NCBI GenBank assembly: GCA_030425825.1
Contig: JAUHZY010000001.1
Span: 1,088,834 to 1,152,833 of the forward strand
Direction: 5' to 3'
Length of the DNA: 64,000 nt
DNA from: Alphaproteobacteria bacterium
GTDB lineage: Bacteria > Pseudomonadota > Alphaproteobacteria > JAUHZY01
Positions within the stretch are counted from its first letter, which is position 1. Every line of letters starts with the position of its first letter. Both the position numbers and the translations under genes were made by a program. The notes below the pieces were generated by a model that made no database searches, was not told the origin of the DNA, and saw only the letters and a program-made list of their open reading frames with translations. Of the stretch, positions 34,009 through 44,098 are shown piece after piece.

Positions 34009-35976
34009 TTAATTTTTCTTCTTAGGGTTTTGCTTCACACGATGATGAATATCCCAAACAGGCTTTCTTTTTGAGGGATCATCACATGTATAGCGTGCAA
34101 CTTCCTGCTGTCCATAATATGTGAAAAGCTTACAGTTCTTCTCAAGATAAAGAGCTCTATCTGGATAAAAGTTAATCATTTTCTGGTTTTCTTTATCTTC
34201 AAGATCAAGAACGTAAATCACTGAATCCGCATCTTGGGGAGGGTTATTGAAAATAAAGTTATGTGTTTTTGAGTTTGTAAAAACAAGCGATTTTTTATTT
34301 TTCAATGTTTCTTCAATCTCATAAAATAAAGTCGAACTAACGCCGCCGAAGTCTCTTGCATAAAGCTGATATAAAGGCGCATACATTTTCATTGCTGCAA
34401 AACAAAACAAAATTACAATAAAAACAACCAACGATGTTGTAGACGTTTGACTTTTTTTCTGCACAAAAATATCTTGTGAAAGACGCCACACATTCCTCAT
34501 ACCTTGCGCAACCAATATAATAAGCAAGCCTGATATTTCATATAAAAACCGAGGACCAAAGGTCCAGTCTTGGAAAGAATACAGAAAATAAAAGCCGATT
34601 AATGATAAAGCTTGAACAGCCCAAAACCCCTGCCAACTGATGAATGCTTTTTTATAGTATGCTGCAAACACAAAGAACAAAGCAGGCACAGGCCACATAA
34701 ACAAAAAGTAATTTAACCCCACAATGTTACGTAAAGTGTTTTCAACACCTGATAAAAAATCATGATAATCACCGTCAAAGCGACTGCCAAAACCAGGAAT
34801 CGTTGCCTCGCCCCAACGAGCCATATAGCCTAACTTGAAAGGGTCACCTGTTGTTTGCTGGTTGTAATAAAGTAGAAATGTTAATAAAAACAGCGCAGGA
34901 ATAGCGCTTATGAAAACAGAGAACAAACGCTTTTTTTCTGTCACAAGAAAGTACGACATTAAAGCCATCACAGGCAATGTAAGTGCCAATGATGTATAGG
35001 GCCGCGTAATCGCAAGCATTCCTGCGCCAAGCCCAATTAAAAGACTGTTTTTAAAATTTGGGCCTTGCACCCATGCAACGATGCCATTCATCATCACCAT
35101 GAACCACAACAAAGCAGACGCATGATTCATATATTCAGACGACATCCACACAGTAAATGGAGACAATAAAAATAAAAGCACCGCAATTCTTGCTGTTTTT
35201 TCTGAATCCACCTGACACGCTAGTTTGTAAACAAGTACAAGCGTCAACCCGCCTAAAACAGGATTAACAGCCCAAGGAGCTCCAACAAGGCGACCTAAAG
35301 CAAGAGAAAGCATATGGCCTGGTGGATATTGCGAAAACAAACGATCTTCTATTTCGACAAAAAAGGTGCTGCCGAAAAATTCCTGTAAAGGATGTGCATT
35401 AAAAAAAAGTGAGCCCTCAATAAAAGCGCGAGAATTCATATATTGCTCGACAGAGTCAAGGACGTGAGGCAGCCCGCCAAAAGCAAAATGTGATAAAATA
35501 GACGTCAAAAAGACGAAAAAAGCGAAGAATGTCATAAGAAAATATCTTGGCTCTGATACAAAAAATAACTGTGTTATTTTTTTAATCCTTGCCTGCCAGT
35601 GCATCTTAAAACTTGGAAAACGTAATAAACCTAACACAACAAGGAGCAACGCAAGCATATTAGAAATCCAAAAACTGGTGTATACATTGTGCCCCAAAAT
35701 TGGACTAAACGTTAAAAGCCATAATATACCTAATAAAAGAAACGAAAAAGATAGTGGTTTATTTGATGTACGGCGTCGATACCAATAAAAAATAAGGGTT
35801 ATAAAACCTAAAACATAAACATTAACAAAAGCCGTTACATATAGAACCTGCCAAGAATGAAAAACAAACGGCGGCAGTGGATTCCACAAAATCCAAACGC
35901 TTCCCACAAAAACCAGAAGCGCCGGAAATATATGATTTAGTATTTTACTTTTTTGAGAGAATTTGTGTATCATCAT
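34009..35976 (-). CDS. polytopic membrane glycosyltransferase, GT39/ArnT-like
   Basis: A 655-residue inner-membrane protein with about 12 membrane segments and a C-terminal periplasmic part after residue 530. The first periplasmic loop holds acidic residues and FSQYPPGHMLSLALGRLVG, the pattern of the PMT/ArnT superfamily, which transfers sugars from a polyprenyl-phosphate carrier to lipid, glycan or protein on the periplasmic side. It is divergent from a GT2 gene of the polyprenyl-phosphate sugar type 34 bases away. Together they suggest a two-step path: carrier loading in the cytoplasm, then transfer outside. Acceptor and sugar are unknown. Confidence 0.75.
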   Translation of the reverse strand: MMIHKFSQKSKILNHIFPALLVFVGSVWILWNPLPPFVFHSWQVLYVTAFVNVYVLGFITLIFYWYRRRTSNKPLSFSFLLLGILWLLTFSPILGHNVYTSFWISNMLALLLVVLGLLRFPSFKMHWQARIKKITQLFFVSEPRYFLMTFFAFFVFLTSILSHFAFGGLPHVLDSVEQYMNSRAFIEGSLFFNAHPLQEFFGSTFFVEIEDRLFSQYPPGHMLSLALGRLVGAPWAVNPVLGGLTLVLVYKLACQVDSEKTARIAVLLFLLSPFTVWMSSEYMNHASALLWFMVMMNGIVAWVQGPNFKNSLLIGLGAGMLAITRPYTSLALTLPVMALMSYFLVTEKKRLFSVFISAIPALFLLTFLLYYNQQTTGDPFKLGYMARWGEATIPGFGSRFDGDYHDFLSGVENTLRNIVGLNYFLFMWPVPALFFVFAAYYKKAFISWQGFWAVQALSLIGFYFLYSFQDWTFGPRFLYEISGLLIILVAQGMRNVWRLSQDIFVQKKSQTSTTSLVVFIVILFCFAAMKMYAPLYQLYARDFGGVSSTLFYEIEETLKNKKSLVFTNSKTHNFIFNNPPQDADSVIYVLDLEDKENQKMINFYPDRALYLEKNCKLFTYYGQQEVARYTCDDPSKRKPVWDIHHRVKQNPKKKN

Positions 35977-36010
35977 TGGCTCTATGTATCTCGTTTTATA
36001 AAGAAAAACA

Positions 36011-36751
36011 ATGAAATTAAATTTAAAAAAACCCCTAAAACTAACTGTTATAGCACCATGTTATAATGAAAGCAGAACACTTGATGAGTCTTTAAAAAGA
36101 CTTACTAAAATTGCACAAAAAAATCTTACATTAGAAATTATTGTTGTCAACGACGCCTCAGTCGACGACAGCTTGGAAAAACTGAAAGCGCTTGAGAAAA
36201 AAACAACCAGTATCAATGTTTTCTCACACAAAAAGAATAAGGGAAAAGGCGCGGCACTACAGACAGGTTTTAAGCAAGCAAGCGGCGACATTGTCGCAAT
36301 TCACGACCTTGACCTTGAATACAATCCTAAAGATCTTCTTCGACTCCTCTCAGTTATGATAGAACACGACGCAGATGTTGTTTACGGATCTCGCTTCCTA
36401 ACGGGACAAGAGCGACGCGTCCATGGATTTGTGCACGCAAATGCAAATAAATTCCTCACTTTCTTCTCTAACTTATTCACGAACCTTAACCTGACAGATA
36501 TGGAAACATGTTACAAAATGGTACGTGGAGATATTTTAAAAAAACTAGCCCTAAAAGAGAATGGGTTTGGTATTGAGCCCGAATTAACAGCAAAGCTTGC
36601 AAAATTTAAAAAAAACGGTCGTCGTCTACGTTTTTATGAAATTGGTATTTCTTATGATGGTCGTGGTGTTGAAGAAGGGAAGAAGATTCGTATAAAAGAT
36701 GGCTTCCATGCTCTTTATTGTATTATTAAGTACAACCTAACAAGTCATTAG
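36011..36751 (+). CDS. family 2 glycosyltransferase, polyprenyl-phosphate sugar synthase-like
   Basis: A 246-residue cytoplasmic GT2 enzyme. The start LTVIAPCYNESRTLDESL, IIVVNDASVDDSLEKL and IVAIHDLDLEYNPKDL (with a DLD in place of the usual DxD) fit the DPM1-like branch. YGSRFLTGQERRVHGF and LTDMETCYKMVRGDILK follow, as in dolichol-phosphate mannose or glucose synthases. No membrane helices at the C-terminus. It probably loads a polyprenyl-phosphate with a sugar for the divergent membrane glycosyltransferase. Confidence 0.85.
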   Translation: MKLNLKKPLKLTVIAPCYNESRTLDESLKRLTKIAQKNLTLEIIVVNDASVDDSLEKLKALEKKTTSINVFSHKKNKGKGAALQTGFKQASGDIVAIHDLDLEYNPKDLLRLLSVMIEHDADVVYGSRFLTGQERRVHGFVHANANKFLTFFSNLFTNLNLTDMETCYKMVRGDILKKLALKENGFGIEPELTAKLAKFKKNGRRLRFYEIGISYDGRGVEEGKKIRIKDGFHALYCIIKYNLTSH

Positions 36752-36904
36752 AAAATCTCTGATCATCAAAGGTTTTGATACGCTAGGCCTTTCAATTTCA
36801 CTTTAAAACCTCTATATTAGCCATGTCAGCTTGCTGACTATGATGATAAACGCTTTGCGGAATAAGCGTGATGGACCCGGGTGCGACTCCCGGCGCCTCC
36901 ACCA

Positions 36905-36949
36905 AGTATTTTCTAAGATTGCAGTAATGCTTTTTAAAAAATACTTTAA
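36905..36949 (+). other. intervening segment removed from the tmRNA precursor
   Basis: Forty-five bases between the CCA end and the 5' acceptor strand. Its ends pair as AGTATTTT (36905-36912) with AAAATACT (36938-36945), which brings the two tmRNA termini together for processing. In mature two-piece tmRNA this part is absent. Confidence 0.8.
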
Positions 36950-37035
36950 GGGGGCGAATTAGGATCGACATTCCGCAGTAAAGGCAAAGTTTTCATTCGG
37001 CATTGTACCGCCGTTATCGGGCTATTTTTACAATT

Positions 37036-37074
37036 GCAAACGATAATGATTTTGCGTATGCAGTTGCTGCTTAA
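37036..37074 (+). other. tmRNA proteolysis-tag reading frame
   Basis: Twelve codons plus TAA: GCA AAC GAT, then on to GTT GCT GCT TAA. With the Ala from tmRNA the tag is AANDNDFAYAVAA. It keeps the AANDN start and VAA end seen in alphaproteobacterial tags, so both the SspB-binding part and the ClpX-recognised end are present. Confidence 0.92.
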
Positions 37075-37128
37075 TGCAGCTTAGAAAGGCCCATGGTCTT
37101 TCTAGCAATTTTTAAGCTAGCGCGGTTT

Positions 37129-37172
37129 GAGGGGACGCCGGGCAACAGAAGTCCTCTCACTTTTATTTTTTT
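37129..37172 (+). terminator. intrinsic terminator at the end of the tmRNA gene
   Basis: GAGGGGAC (37129-37136) and GTCCTCTC (37151-37158) form a stem with one G-U, followed by TTTTATTTTTTT. The stem may also be part of a tmRNA pseudoknot. Confidence 0.65.
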
Positions 37173-37244
37173 CAGAGCTTGCCCTCGACAAGGCTACATG
37201 AATTGATTAAGTATCAAACATAAACGTAAAAATAGGTTCGCAAC

Positions 37245-37739
37245 ATGGATGATTCTCAACTTATTAGATATGACCAAATGATGGAAGGCGCTTTGCGCGG
37301 CATTATCCGCCAGGTCCTTCAGACTGTTGAAGAAAACGACGCACAGCTTCCTGGACAGCATCATTTCTATATTAGCTTTAAAACAAACCACCCTGATGCT
37401 GTTTTGCCAGACTTTTTGCGGGAAAAATACCCTGAAGAAATGACTGTTGTGATGCAACACCAATTCTGGGACTTGATGGTTCACAACGACTCTTTCGAGG
37501 TTACGCTTAGCTTCTCAAAAGTACCTTGCAGCCTAAAAATACCTTTTATTGCAATTACAGGGTTTGCTGATCCATCTGTTGAATTTGGACTTCAGTTTCA
37601 TTCCGACCTTGAAGCCGCCATTATTGACGAAGAAGTTGAAAATGATGCAGAAGCAGATGATGACCAAAAAAGCAGCACATCTAAAAAAGCAAAATCACAG
37701 GATAATGTGGTTTCTCTTGACTCTTTCCGCAAAGACTAA
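37245..37739 (+). CDS. sspB: SspB, ClpXP adaptor for ssrA-tagged proteins (alpha type)
   Basis: A 164-residue adaptor. The start IRYDQMMEGALRGIIRQVLQ and then HHFYISFKTNHPDAVLPDFL and MTVVMQHQFWDLMVHNDSFE match alphaproteobacterial SspB, which binds the ssrA tag. An acidic flexible linker (about 125-150) leads to the C-terminal NVVSLDSFRKD, the ClpX-binding tail. The gene lies just downstream of the tmRNA gene and just upstream of fumC. SspB delivers tagged proteins to ClpXP, so source of tag and adaptor are side by side here. Confidence 0.92.
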   Translation: MDDSQLIRYDQMMEGALRGIIRQVLQTVEENDAQLPGQHHFYISFKTNHPDAVLPDFLREKYPEEMTVVMQHQFWDLMVHNDSFEVTLSFSKVPCSLKIPFIAITGFADPSVEFGLQFHSDLEAAIIDEEVENDAEADDDQKSSTSKKAKSQDNVVSLDSFRKD

Positions 37740-37753
37740 AAATAGAGGTTTAA

Positions 37754-39145
37754 ATGTCTAATTACCGTATTGAAAAAGATACTATGGGTGACATGAAGGT
37801 CGCCAATGACAAACTTTGGGGCGCACAAACACAACGCTCCCTAAAAAACTTTAAAATTGGCACAGAAACAATGCCGGCCCCTCTTATTCGCGCACTTGGC
37901 ATACAAAAAAAGGCCTGTGCCCTTTCAAATAAAAAACTGAAAAACCTAGAAGCGAAACTAGCAAATGCCATTGTTAAAGCTGCTGAAGAGGTGATGAGCG
38001 GTAAGTTAAATGACCAATTCCCTTTGGTAGTATGGCAAACAGGATCTGGCACGCAAACAAATATGAATAGTAACGAAGTCATTGCAAACCGAGCAAACGA
38101 AATGCTTGGTGGCAAACGTGGTGACAAAACACCTGTTCATCCAAACGATCATGTAAACAAATCACAGTCATCAAACGACACTTTTCCAACTGTAATGCAC
38201 ATCGCGGCTGTTGAAGAAATTCACCATCAATTAATTCCTGCGCTTGAAGCGCTTCACAAAAGCCTAGATGCAAAAGCGAAAGCATTTAAGAAAATTATTA
38301 AGATCGGAAGAACACACCTACAAGATGCAACGCCATTGACATTGGGCCAAGAGTTCTCGGGTTACGCTTTTCAAATCGAAATGGGCATCAAGCGTGTGAA
38401 AGACACACTACCACGCCTATATCCACTAGCCCAAGGCGGCACAGCCGTTGGGACAGGTATTAACTCATTAAAAGGGTTTGATAAAGAAGTTGCCAAGAAT
38501 GTTGCTAAAATCACAGGGCTTCCTTTTGTAACGGCAAAGAATAAATTTGAAGCACTGGCAGCACATGATGCAATTGTTGAAGCTTCTGGCGCCTTAAACA
38601 CACTTGCTGCAAGCCTCATGAAAATTGCAAATGATATTCGTCTGCTTGGATCTGGACCAAGATCAGGCCTTGGTGAGATAAGCCTTCCTGCGAATGAGCC
38701 TGGATCAAGTATTATGCCAGGAAAAGTAAACCCGACACAATGCGAAGCGATGACAATGGTTTGCGCGCAAGTTATGGGGAATCATGTGGCAACGACAATT
38801 TCTGGCTCAAACGGCCATATGGAGCTAAATGTCTTTAAGCCGGTTATGATTTATAACTTACTTCAATCCATTCGCCTTATTGCCGACGCCTCAAACAGTT
38901 TTGCTGAAAAATGTGTAGATGGCATCGTTGCAAACGAAGATAAAATAGATGAGCTTATGCAAAATTCTTTGATGCTCGTCACGGCGCTAAACCCTCATAT
39001 TGGGTATGATAATGCTGCAAAAATTGCTAAAACTGCACATAAGAATGGAACAACATTAAAAGAAGAAGCTGTTAAATTAAAGCTGCTAACAGAAGATGAA
39101 TTTGATAAATATGTTCGCCCTGAAAAAATGGTAGCGCCCAAATGA
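37754..39145 (+). CDS. fumC: fumarate hydratase class II
   Basis: Converts fumarate to malate in the TCA cycle; 463 residues, full length. It starts [20 protein letters not shown] and contains [35 protein letters not shown] and the superfamily signature [16 protein letters not shown]. Iron-independent class II enzyme. Its stop overlaps the lspA start (ATGA). Confidence 0.97.
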   Translation: MSNYRIEKDTMGDMKVANDKLWGAQTQRSLKNFKIGTETMPAPLIRALGIQKKACALSNKKLKNLEAKLANAIVKAAEEVMSGKLNDQFPLVVWQTGSGTQTNMNSNEVIANRANEMLGGKRGDKTPVHPNDHVNKSQSSNDTFPTVMHIAAVEEIHHQLIPALEALHKSLDAKAKAFKKIIKIGRTHLQDATPLTLGQEFSGYAFQIEMGIKRVKDTLPRLYPLAQGGTAVGTGINSLKGFDKEVAKNVAKITGLPFVTAKNKFEALAAHDAIVEASGALNTLAASLMKIANDIRLLGSGPRSGLGEISLPANEPGSSIMPGKVNPTQCEAMTMVCAQVMGNHVATTISGSNGHMELNVFKPVMIYNLLQSIRLIADASNSFAEKCVDGIVANEDKIDELMQNSLMLVTALNPHIGYDNAAKIAKTAHKNGTTLKEEAVKLKLLTEDEFDKYVRPEKMVAPK

Positions 39146-39618
39146 CTCTTTTCTGGCGTTATTGCCTGCCCGTTTTGTTTGCGGACTTTATTACAAAAGG
39201 TATTTTCTTTCATTACCTCCCACACGCCAAAATAACCTCTTTTTTAAACATTGTCTCTGTGTGGAATCATGGTATTACGTTTGGCATGCTGCAGCATAAT
39301 GACCTACGCAATCAGCTATTACTGACATGGCTTGTGATGACAATCATTCTTTACCTCGTCTATTGGATCAAATCAGAAGAACATCATCAAACGAAAATCA
39401 TCCTCAATATCATTCTTGGCGGCGCGTTGGGGAATTTTCTAGACAGGCTCCGATTTGGTGCTGTTTATGACTTTATTGACTTCCATATCTATGGATACCA
39501 TTGGCCAGCTTTCAACATTGCTGACAGCTGCATTACGATTGGCGCATTATACCTTATTTACACAAGCTTGCGTCATGACGTACAATTGAGTAAAGTCAAA
39601 AAAATTTCTAAGAAATAG
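39142..39618 (+). CDS. lspA: lipoprotein signal peptidase II
   Basis: Cuts the signal peptide of prolipoproteins at the lipobox. A 158-residue protein with four membrane segments. The two aspartate motifs are present: [19 protein letters not shown] and [12 protein letters not shown]. It is coupled to fumC and followed at once by a lipoprotein gene that would be one of its substrates. Confidence 0.95.
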   Translation: MTLFWRYCLPVLFADFITKGIFFHYLPHAKITSFLNIVSVWNHGITFGMLQHNDLRNQLLLTWLVMTIILYLVYWIKSEEHHQTKIILNIILGGALGNFLDRLRFGAVYDFIDFHIYGYHWPAFNIADSCITIGALYLIYTSLRHDVQLSKVKKISKK

Positions 39619-40203
39619 TTGGGTTCAGTGACAAATCGTATTTTCTTTTGTTTATGTTTTTTTCTTATACTGAATGCCTGCGGCAGTCTTTCAGAGACCT
39701 TTGGCCTGAAAAAAGCCACGCCTGATGCTTTTGTGGCAGCCAGCCAATCTCCCCTTGCTATTCCACCCAGCTTTGACATTCACCCCCCAAGTCCCGGAGC
39801 TCCGAGACCGCAAGAAGAAACATCTCATCTTTTTGCAAAAAAAAGCTTCTTTGGATTCGAATTTAAAACAAACCCCGAACATGCTTCTCCTGGCGAACGT
39901 GCTTTTCTAAGTAAAATTGGCAAGATAGATCATGATATTCGCGATAAAGTACGCATTGAGTCAAAAAAAGATGATGATAAACTGCTTCTTGATGAATGGT
40001 GGGGTGGCAATGAAGATATTTTGGACCCAACAAAAGAGGCAACACGTCTCAATGACCCAAGGCTAAAAGCGCAAGAACGAGATCCTTTAGAAGAAGACCA
40101 AGATGATGAAGGTGTCGAAAAAGAATCTATTTATGAAAAAGAAAATGAGAAAAAAAAGAAAAAGAAAAAAGAACAAATCGAATTTATTGAAGGAAACTTT
40201 TAA
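39619..40203 (+). CDS. DUF3035 lipoprotein
   Basis: A 194-residue lipoprotein with lipobox LNACG (Cys at about residue 21). After the Cys come PDAFVAASQSPLAIPPSFDI and the HPPSPGAPRPQE motif, the DUF3035 signature of alphaproteobacteria. The C-terminus is very rich in Lys and Glu. The start is TTG at 39619 or GTG at 39628; the second gives MTNRIFF and is about as likely. The gene is next to lspA as in other members of the class. Function is unknown; outer-membrane assembly has been suggested for the family from context. Confidence 0.8.
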   Translation: MGSVTNRIFFCLCFFLILNACGSLSETFGLKKATPDAFVAASQSPLAIPPSFDIHPPSPGAPRPQEETSHLFAKKSFFGFEFKTNPEHASPGERAFLSKIGKIDHDIRDKVRIESKKDDDKLLLDEWWGGNEDILDPTKEATRLNDPRLKAQERDPLEEDQDDEGVEKESIYEKENEKKKKKKKEQIEFIEGNF

Positions 40204-40205
40204 GA

Positions 40206-40937
40206 ATGGATAAGAAACAAATTTATGAAGGCAAAGCTAAGGTTCTTTTTGAAGGGCCAGAAGAAGGGCAAATCATCCAGTATTTTAAAGATGATGCGAC
40301 GGCTTTCAACAAGCAGAAGTTTGATGTGATAGAAGGAAAAGGCGTGCTGAACAACATCATTTCAGCATATATGATGGAGTTTTTCTCAAAAAACGGTATC
40401 GAAAATCACTTTATTGAGCGCCTAAACAAACGCGAACAACTCGTTAAAAAAGTAGAAATCGTCCCTGTAGAAGTTGTTCTCCGCAACTATGCAGCAGGAA
40501 CGCTTGTCAAGCGCTATGGCCTAGAAGATGGTATAAAGCTTTCGCGCCCTCTCATCGAATTTTGCTATAAATCAGATGAACATGGCGACCCCCTTCTTTC
40601 AGAAGAACATATTCTGATTTTTAATTTTGCGACACAAGATGAAATTGACATGATGAAAAAAACAACCCTTATTATTAATCAAATTTTGGGTGACCTTTTT
40701 GATAAAATTGGTATTATCCTAGGCGACTTTAAAGTCGAATTTGGACGGGTCACTGAGAATGGCAGCACAAGATTGATTCTTGCTGATGAAATGAGCCCCG
40801 ATAATTGTCGACTTTGGGATAAAGAGACGTTAGAAATAATGGATAAAGATCGTTTTCGTAAAGGCCTTGGGTCATTGACTGAGTTTTACCGCGAAGTCGC
40901 TGTAAGACTAGGCCTAGAAAAAGAATTAGAGGAATAA
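40206..40937 (+). CDS. purC: phosphoribosylaminoimidazole-succinocarboxamide synthase
   Basis: SAICAR synthase of the purine pathway, 243 residues, single-domain bacterial type. It starts with IYEGKAKVLFEGPEEGQIIQ. EVVLRNYAAGTLVKRYGL and LGDFKVEFGRVTENG precede LILADEMSPDNCRLWD, all family marks. First gene of the cluster purC-purS-purQ-purL. Confidence 0.97.
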   Translation: MDKKQIYEGKAKVLFEGPEEGQIIQYFKDDATAFNKQKFDVIEGKGVLNNIISAYMMEFFSKNGIENHFIERLNKREQLVKKVEIVPVEVVLRNYAAGTLVKRYGLEDGIKLSRPLIEFCYKSDEHGDPLLSEEHILIFNFATQDEIDMMKKTTLIINQILGDLFDKIGIILGDFKVEFGRVTENGSTRLILADEMSPDNCRLWDKETLEIMDKDRFRKGLGSLTEFYREVAVRLGLEKELEE

Positions 40938-40940
40938 AAA

Positions 40941-41183
40941 ATGAAAGCACGCGTATACGTTCAACTTAAGCCTGGCGTCCTAGATCCAGAAGCATCTGTC
41001 GTTTCAAAAACGCTGGGAACGATGGGCTTTGATACTCTGTCAAAACTTGATATGGGTAAGTTTTTTGATATCGAATTAGATGTAGACTCAACAGAAAAAG
41101 CTGAAGCAACATTAAAAGAAATGTGTGAGAAGCTTCTTTCTAATACTGTTATTGAAAACTATAAGATTGAGATCCAATCATGA
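40941..41183 (+). CDS. purS: FGAM synthase subunit PurS
   Basis: An 80-residue subunit that joins PurQ to PurL in the three-part phosphoribosylformylglycinamidine synthase. KARVYVQLKPGVLDPEA and GKFFDIELDV are typical. Its presence fits the short PurL encoded downstream. It overlaps purQ by four bases. Confidence 0.95.
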   Translation: MKARVYVQLKPGVLDPEASVVSKTLGTMGFDTLSKLDMGKFFDIELDVDSTEKAEATLKEMCEKLLSNTVIENYKIEIQS

Positions 41184-41860
41184 AATCTGCTGTTATTGTT
41201 TTTCCAGGGTCAAATTGTGATCGTGATGCCTATGTTGCGATACGTGATGTTTTGGGTAGTGAGCCTGAAATGGCATGGCATGGTGATTCAAGTTTAGAAA
41301 AAAAAGATCTTATTATTGTTCCAGGTGGGTTTTCATACGGTGATTACTTGCGTTGTGGCTCTATGGCTGCAAACTCTCCGCTGATGAAAGAAGTTATTAA
41401 ACAGGCTAATGAAGGCACTAAAATTATTGGTATTTGTAATGGCTTTCAAATCTTAACCGAAACAGGTCTATTACCAGGAACATTGATGCGTAATAAAGGA
41501 CTAAAGTTCATCTGTCGCCAGATACATATGCGTGTTGAAAACAACACAACAAGCTTCACAAGAAAATATGCTGATAAGCAAGTCATTCAAGTTCCGGTTG
41601 CACATAACGAAGGAAATTATGTGGTTGAAGATGATGTACTAAAATCTCTACAAGATAATGACCAAGTTGCTTTCCGCTATTGCGACGAAAGCGGCACTGT
41701 GAATGATGATACAAACCCAAATGGTGCCACAGATAACATTGCAGGTGTTTTAAATAAGAATAAAAACATCTTGGCCCTAATGCCTCACCCAGAGCGTGCC
41801 TTAAGTAAGCTTTTTGGAAGTGATGATGGCAGAGGTGTTTTTGAAAGTTTAATGGGATAA
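41180..41860 (+). CDS. purQ: FGAM synthase glutaminase subunit PurQ
   Basis: Supplies ammonia from glutamine to PurL; 226 residues. [20 protein letters not shown] starts the class I amidotransferase fold. Catalytic Cys in [17 protein letters not shown], and catalytic His and Glu in [14 protein letters not shown]. Four bases before purL. Confidence 0.97.
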   Translation: MKSAVIVFPGSNCDRDAYVAIRDVLGSEPEMAWHGDSSLEKKDLIIVPGGFSYGDYLRCGSMAANSPLMKEVIKQANEGTKIIGICNGFQILTETGLLPGTLMRNKGLKFICRQIHMRVENNTTSFTRKYADKQVIQVPVAHNEGNYVVEDDVLKSLQDNDQVAFRYCDESGTVNDDTNPNGATDNIAGVLNKNKNILALMPHPERALSKLFGSDDGRGVFESLMG

Positions 41861-41864
41861 GAAA

Positions 41865-44057
41865 ATGACCGAAGTCACAAGAGAAAACGCAAAAGAACAT
41901 GGCCTAACAGATGAAGAATTTGACCTTATGTGTCAACTTGTAGGGCGTGTGCCAAACCTCACGGAACTTGGCATCTTCTCTGCCATGTGGAATGAGCATT
42001 GCTCTTATAAGTCATCGAAAAGATGGTTAAAAACGCTTCCTACCACGGCACCTTGGGTGATTTGTGGTCCTGGGGAAAATGCTGGTGTTATTGATATCGA
42101 AGATGGTGACGCTGCAATTTTCAAAATTGAAAGTCATAACCACCCTTCTTATATTGAGCCGTACCAAGGTGCTGCAACGGGTGTTGGTGGCATTTTGCGT
42201 GACGTTTTCACAATGGGTGCACGTCCTGTTGCGTTGATGAATGCACTACGTTTTGGTGCCCCAGAGCACCCTAAAACACGCCACTTTGTCAATGGCGTTG
42301 TTTCTGGCATTGGTGGCTACGGTAATTGCATGGGAATTCCAACAGTCGGTGGAGAAACCGAATTTCACGAAGCCTATAATGGTAATATTCTTGTTAATGC
42401 AATGTGTGTTGGCACCGCAAAAACAGATAAGATTTTTTACGCAACAGCAAGCGGTATTGGTAACCCTGTTGTTTATGTTGGTGCGAAAACTGGTCGCGAT
42501 GGCATTCATGGCTCAACAATGGCCAGTGCAGAGTTTACTGAAGACGCCGAAAGTAAGCGCCCTACGGTTCAAGTCGGGGACCCCTTCACTGAAAAGCTTG
42601 TGATGGAAGCTTGCCTAGAGCTGATGAAAACAGACAGCGTTATTGGCATCCAAGATATGGGCGCTGCTGGCCTAACATGCTCAAGCATGGAAATGGCATC
42701 AAAAGGTCAAGTCGGCGTTGAACTGCACCTTGAAAACCTTCCAACACGCGAACCAAACATGACACCTTACGAAATCATGCTTTCAGAAAGCCAAGAGCGC
42801 ATGCTGATGGTCTTAAAGCCTGGCCGTGAGGAAGAAGCGCACCAAATTTTCAAGAAATGGGGCCTAGACTTTGCTGTTATTGGTCATCTCACTGATACAG
42901 GGAGACTTGTCGTTAAAATGGATGGCGAAATATATGCTGACCTAAAAGTGCAAGACATTGTTGATAACTCTCCTGAATATGACCGCCCATGGAAAGAGTC
43001 TCCTAAAAAAACTGAAATCACACCTGACACACTAAAGAATACACAGGATCCAATTCAAAGTTTGAAACTGATGCTGGATACAGCAAACTTATCTTCGCGT
43101 CGATGGATTTGGGAGCAATACGACCACATGGTAATGGGAGATACAATTCAATATCCAGGTGGTGATGCTGGCGTTGTGCGTGTTCATGACACAAAGAAAG
43201 CTTTAGCAATCACAACTGACTGCTCTCCCCGATACTGTCTTTCTGACCCTTTTGAGGGTGGCAAGCAAGTCGTTGCCGAAGCATGGCGCAACCTTGTTGC
43301 GGTGGGTGCAAAACCTCTCGCAATCACCAACAACTTAAATTTCGGGAACCCTGAAAGAGAAGAAATCATGGGGCAGTTTGTTGGGTGCATTAAAGGGATA
43401 ACCGAAGCTTGTAAAACTTTAGATTTTCCTGTCATTTCGGGGAATGTTTCCCTCTATAATGAAACAGAAGGAAAGGCAATTATGCCAACACCTGTGATTG
43501 GTGGTGTTGGATTGATGCGCGACTCATCAAAGATGATGACAATGGGATTCAAAGATAAAAACGAGTTCATCTATCTTGTCGGAGGATCTGAAAAAGATGT
43601 ACCGTGGTTGGGCTCATCACTTTACCTAAAAGATATAGAAGGCATTGAAGACGGAGCACCACCACCTGTTGACCTTTCTTTAGAAAGAAAAACTGGTGAG
43701 TTTATTCTATCACTTAATGAAAAAAGCCTCTTAAGCGCATGTCATGATGTTTCTGCAGGCGGAATTTTAATTGCAATCGCAGAGATGGCTATAAAAAGTA
43801 AAATTGGCGCACAATTATATAATTTGGATGTTATTCCTGCATGGTGGTTTGGTGAAAATCAAGCGCGTTACATTATTACAACCAATGATTGCGCTAGCTT
43901 CGAAAAACTTGCTACATCAAATAATATTACAACCCTAAAACTAGGGGAAACCTGTGGACAGAAAATCCAAATTGGTGATAACCTGTCAGTAACTCTTGAT
44001 GAAGTTGATCAAATCCACGGAAAATGGTTTGATCGATATATGAGTCAAGCAGCGTAA
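41865..44057 (+). CDS. purL: FGAM synthase subunit PurL (small form)
   Basis: ATP-dependent synthase subunit of 730 residues, the small form used with PurS and PurQ. It carries the linker helix part at the N-terminus ([18 protein letters not shown]), [35 protein letters not shown] and [20 protein letters not shown]. The second AIRS-like half begins near residue 420 and has [13 protein letters not shown]. Complete. Confidence 0.97.
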   Translation: MTEVTRENAKEHGLTDEEFDLMCQLVGRVPNLTELGIFSAMWNEHCSYKSSKRWLKTLPTTAPWVICGPGENAGVIDIEDGDAAIFKIESHNHPSYIEPYQGAATGVGGILRDVFTMGARPVALMNALRFGAPEHPKTRHFVNGVVSGIGGYGNCMGIPTVGGETEFHEAYNGNILVNAMCVGTAKTDKIFYATASGIGNPVVYVGAKTGRDGIHGSTMASAEFTEDAESKRPTVQVGDPFTEKLVMEACLELMKTDSVIGIQDMGAAGLTCSSMEMASKGQVGVELHLENLPTREPNMTPYEIMLSESQERMLMVLKPGREEEAHQIFKKWGLDFAVIGHLTDTGRLVVKMDGEIYADLKVQDIVDNSPEYDRPWKESPKKTEITPDTLKNTQDPIQSLKLMLDTANLSSRRWIWEQYDHMVMGDTIQYPGGDAGVVRVHDTKKALAITTDCSPRYCLSDPFEGGKQVVAEAWRNLVAVGAKPLAITNNLNFGNPEREEIMGQFVGCIKGITEACKTLDFPVISGNVSLYNETEGKAIMPTPVIGGVGLMRDSSKMMTMGFKDKNEFIYLVGGSEKDVPWLGSSLYLKDIEGIEDGAPPPVDLSLERKTGEFILSLNEKSLLSACHDVSAGGILIAIAEMAIKSKIGAQLYNLDVIPAWWFGENQARYIITTNDCASFEKLATSNNITTLKLGETCGQKIQIGDNLSVTLDEVDQIHGKWFDRYMSQAA

Positions 44058-44098
44058 GAGCTTGAATTTAAAATGGTTGTGAAGAGGAGAGAGCAACC

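Larger units (their letters stand above)
36825..37160 (+). ncRNA. ssrA: tmRNA, circularly permuted two-piece form
   Basis: The order is inverted as in alphaproteobacteria. First comes the acceptor piece ending with the T arm (GACCCGGGTGCGACTCCCGG) and CGCCTCCACCA at 36904. Then comes a spacer and the coding piece starting GGGGGCG at 36950. GGGGGCG pairs with CGCCTCC to form the seven-pair acceptor stem with one G-U. The long helix P2 is seen as ATTCCGCA (36970-36977) with TGCGGAAT (36856-36863). The tag frame is at 37036-37074. The transcript rescues stalled ribosomes and marks the unfinished protein for ClpXP. The 5' end is estimated from a TATATT box at 36813 and a hairpin GTCAGC/GCTGAC at 36825. 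Confidence 0.95.

Noticed and set aside
36870-36904. tRNA-like end with T arm and encoded CCA
   Set aside because: No anticodon arm upstream; it is the acceptor piece of the permuted tmRNA.
40141-40170. A-rich run near the 3' end of the DUF3035 gene as a slippage site
   Set aside because: It codes for a Lys/Glu tail with no conserved domain after it, so slippage would have little meaning; probably composition only.
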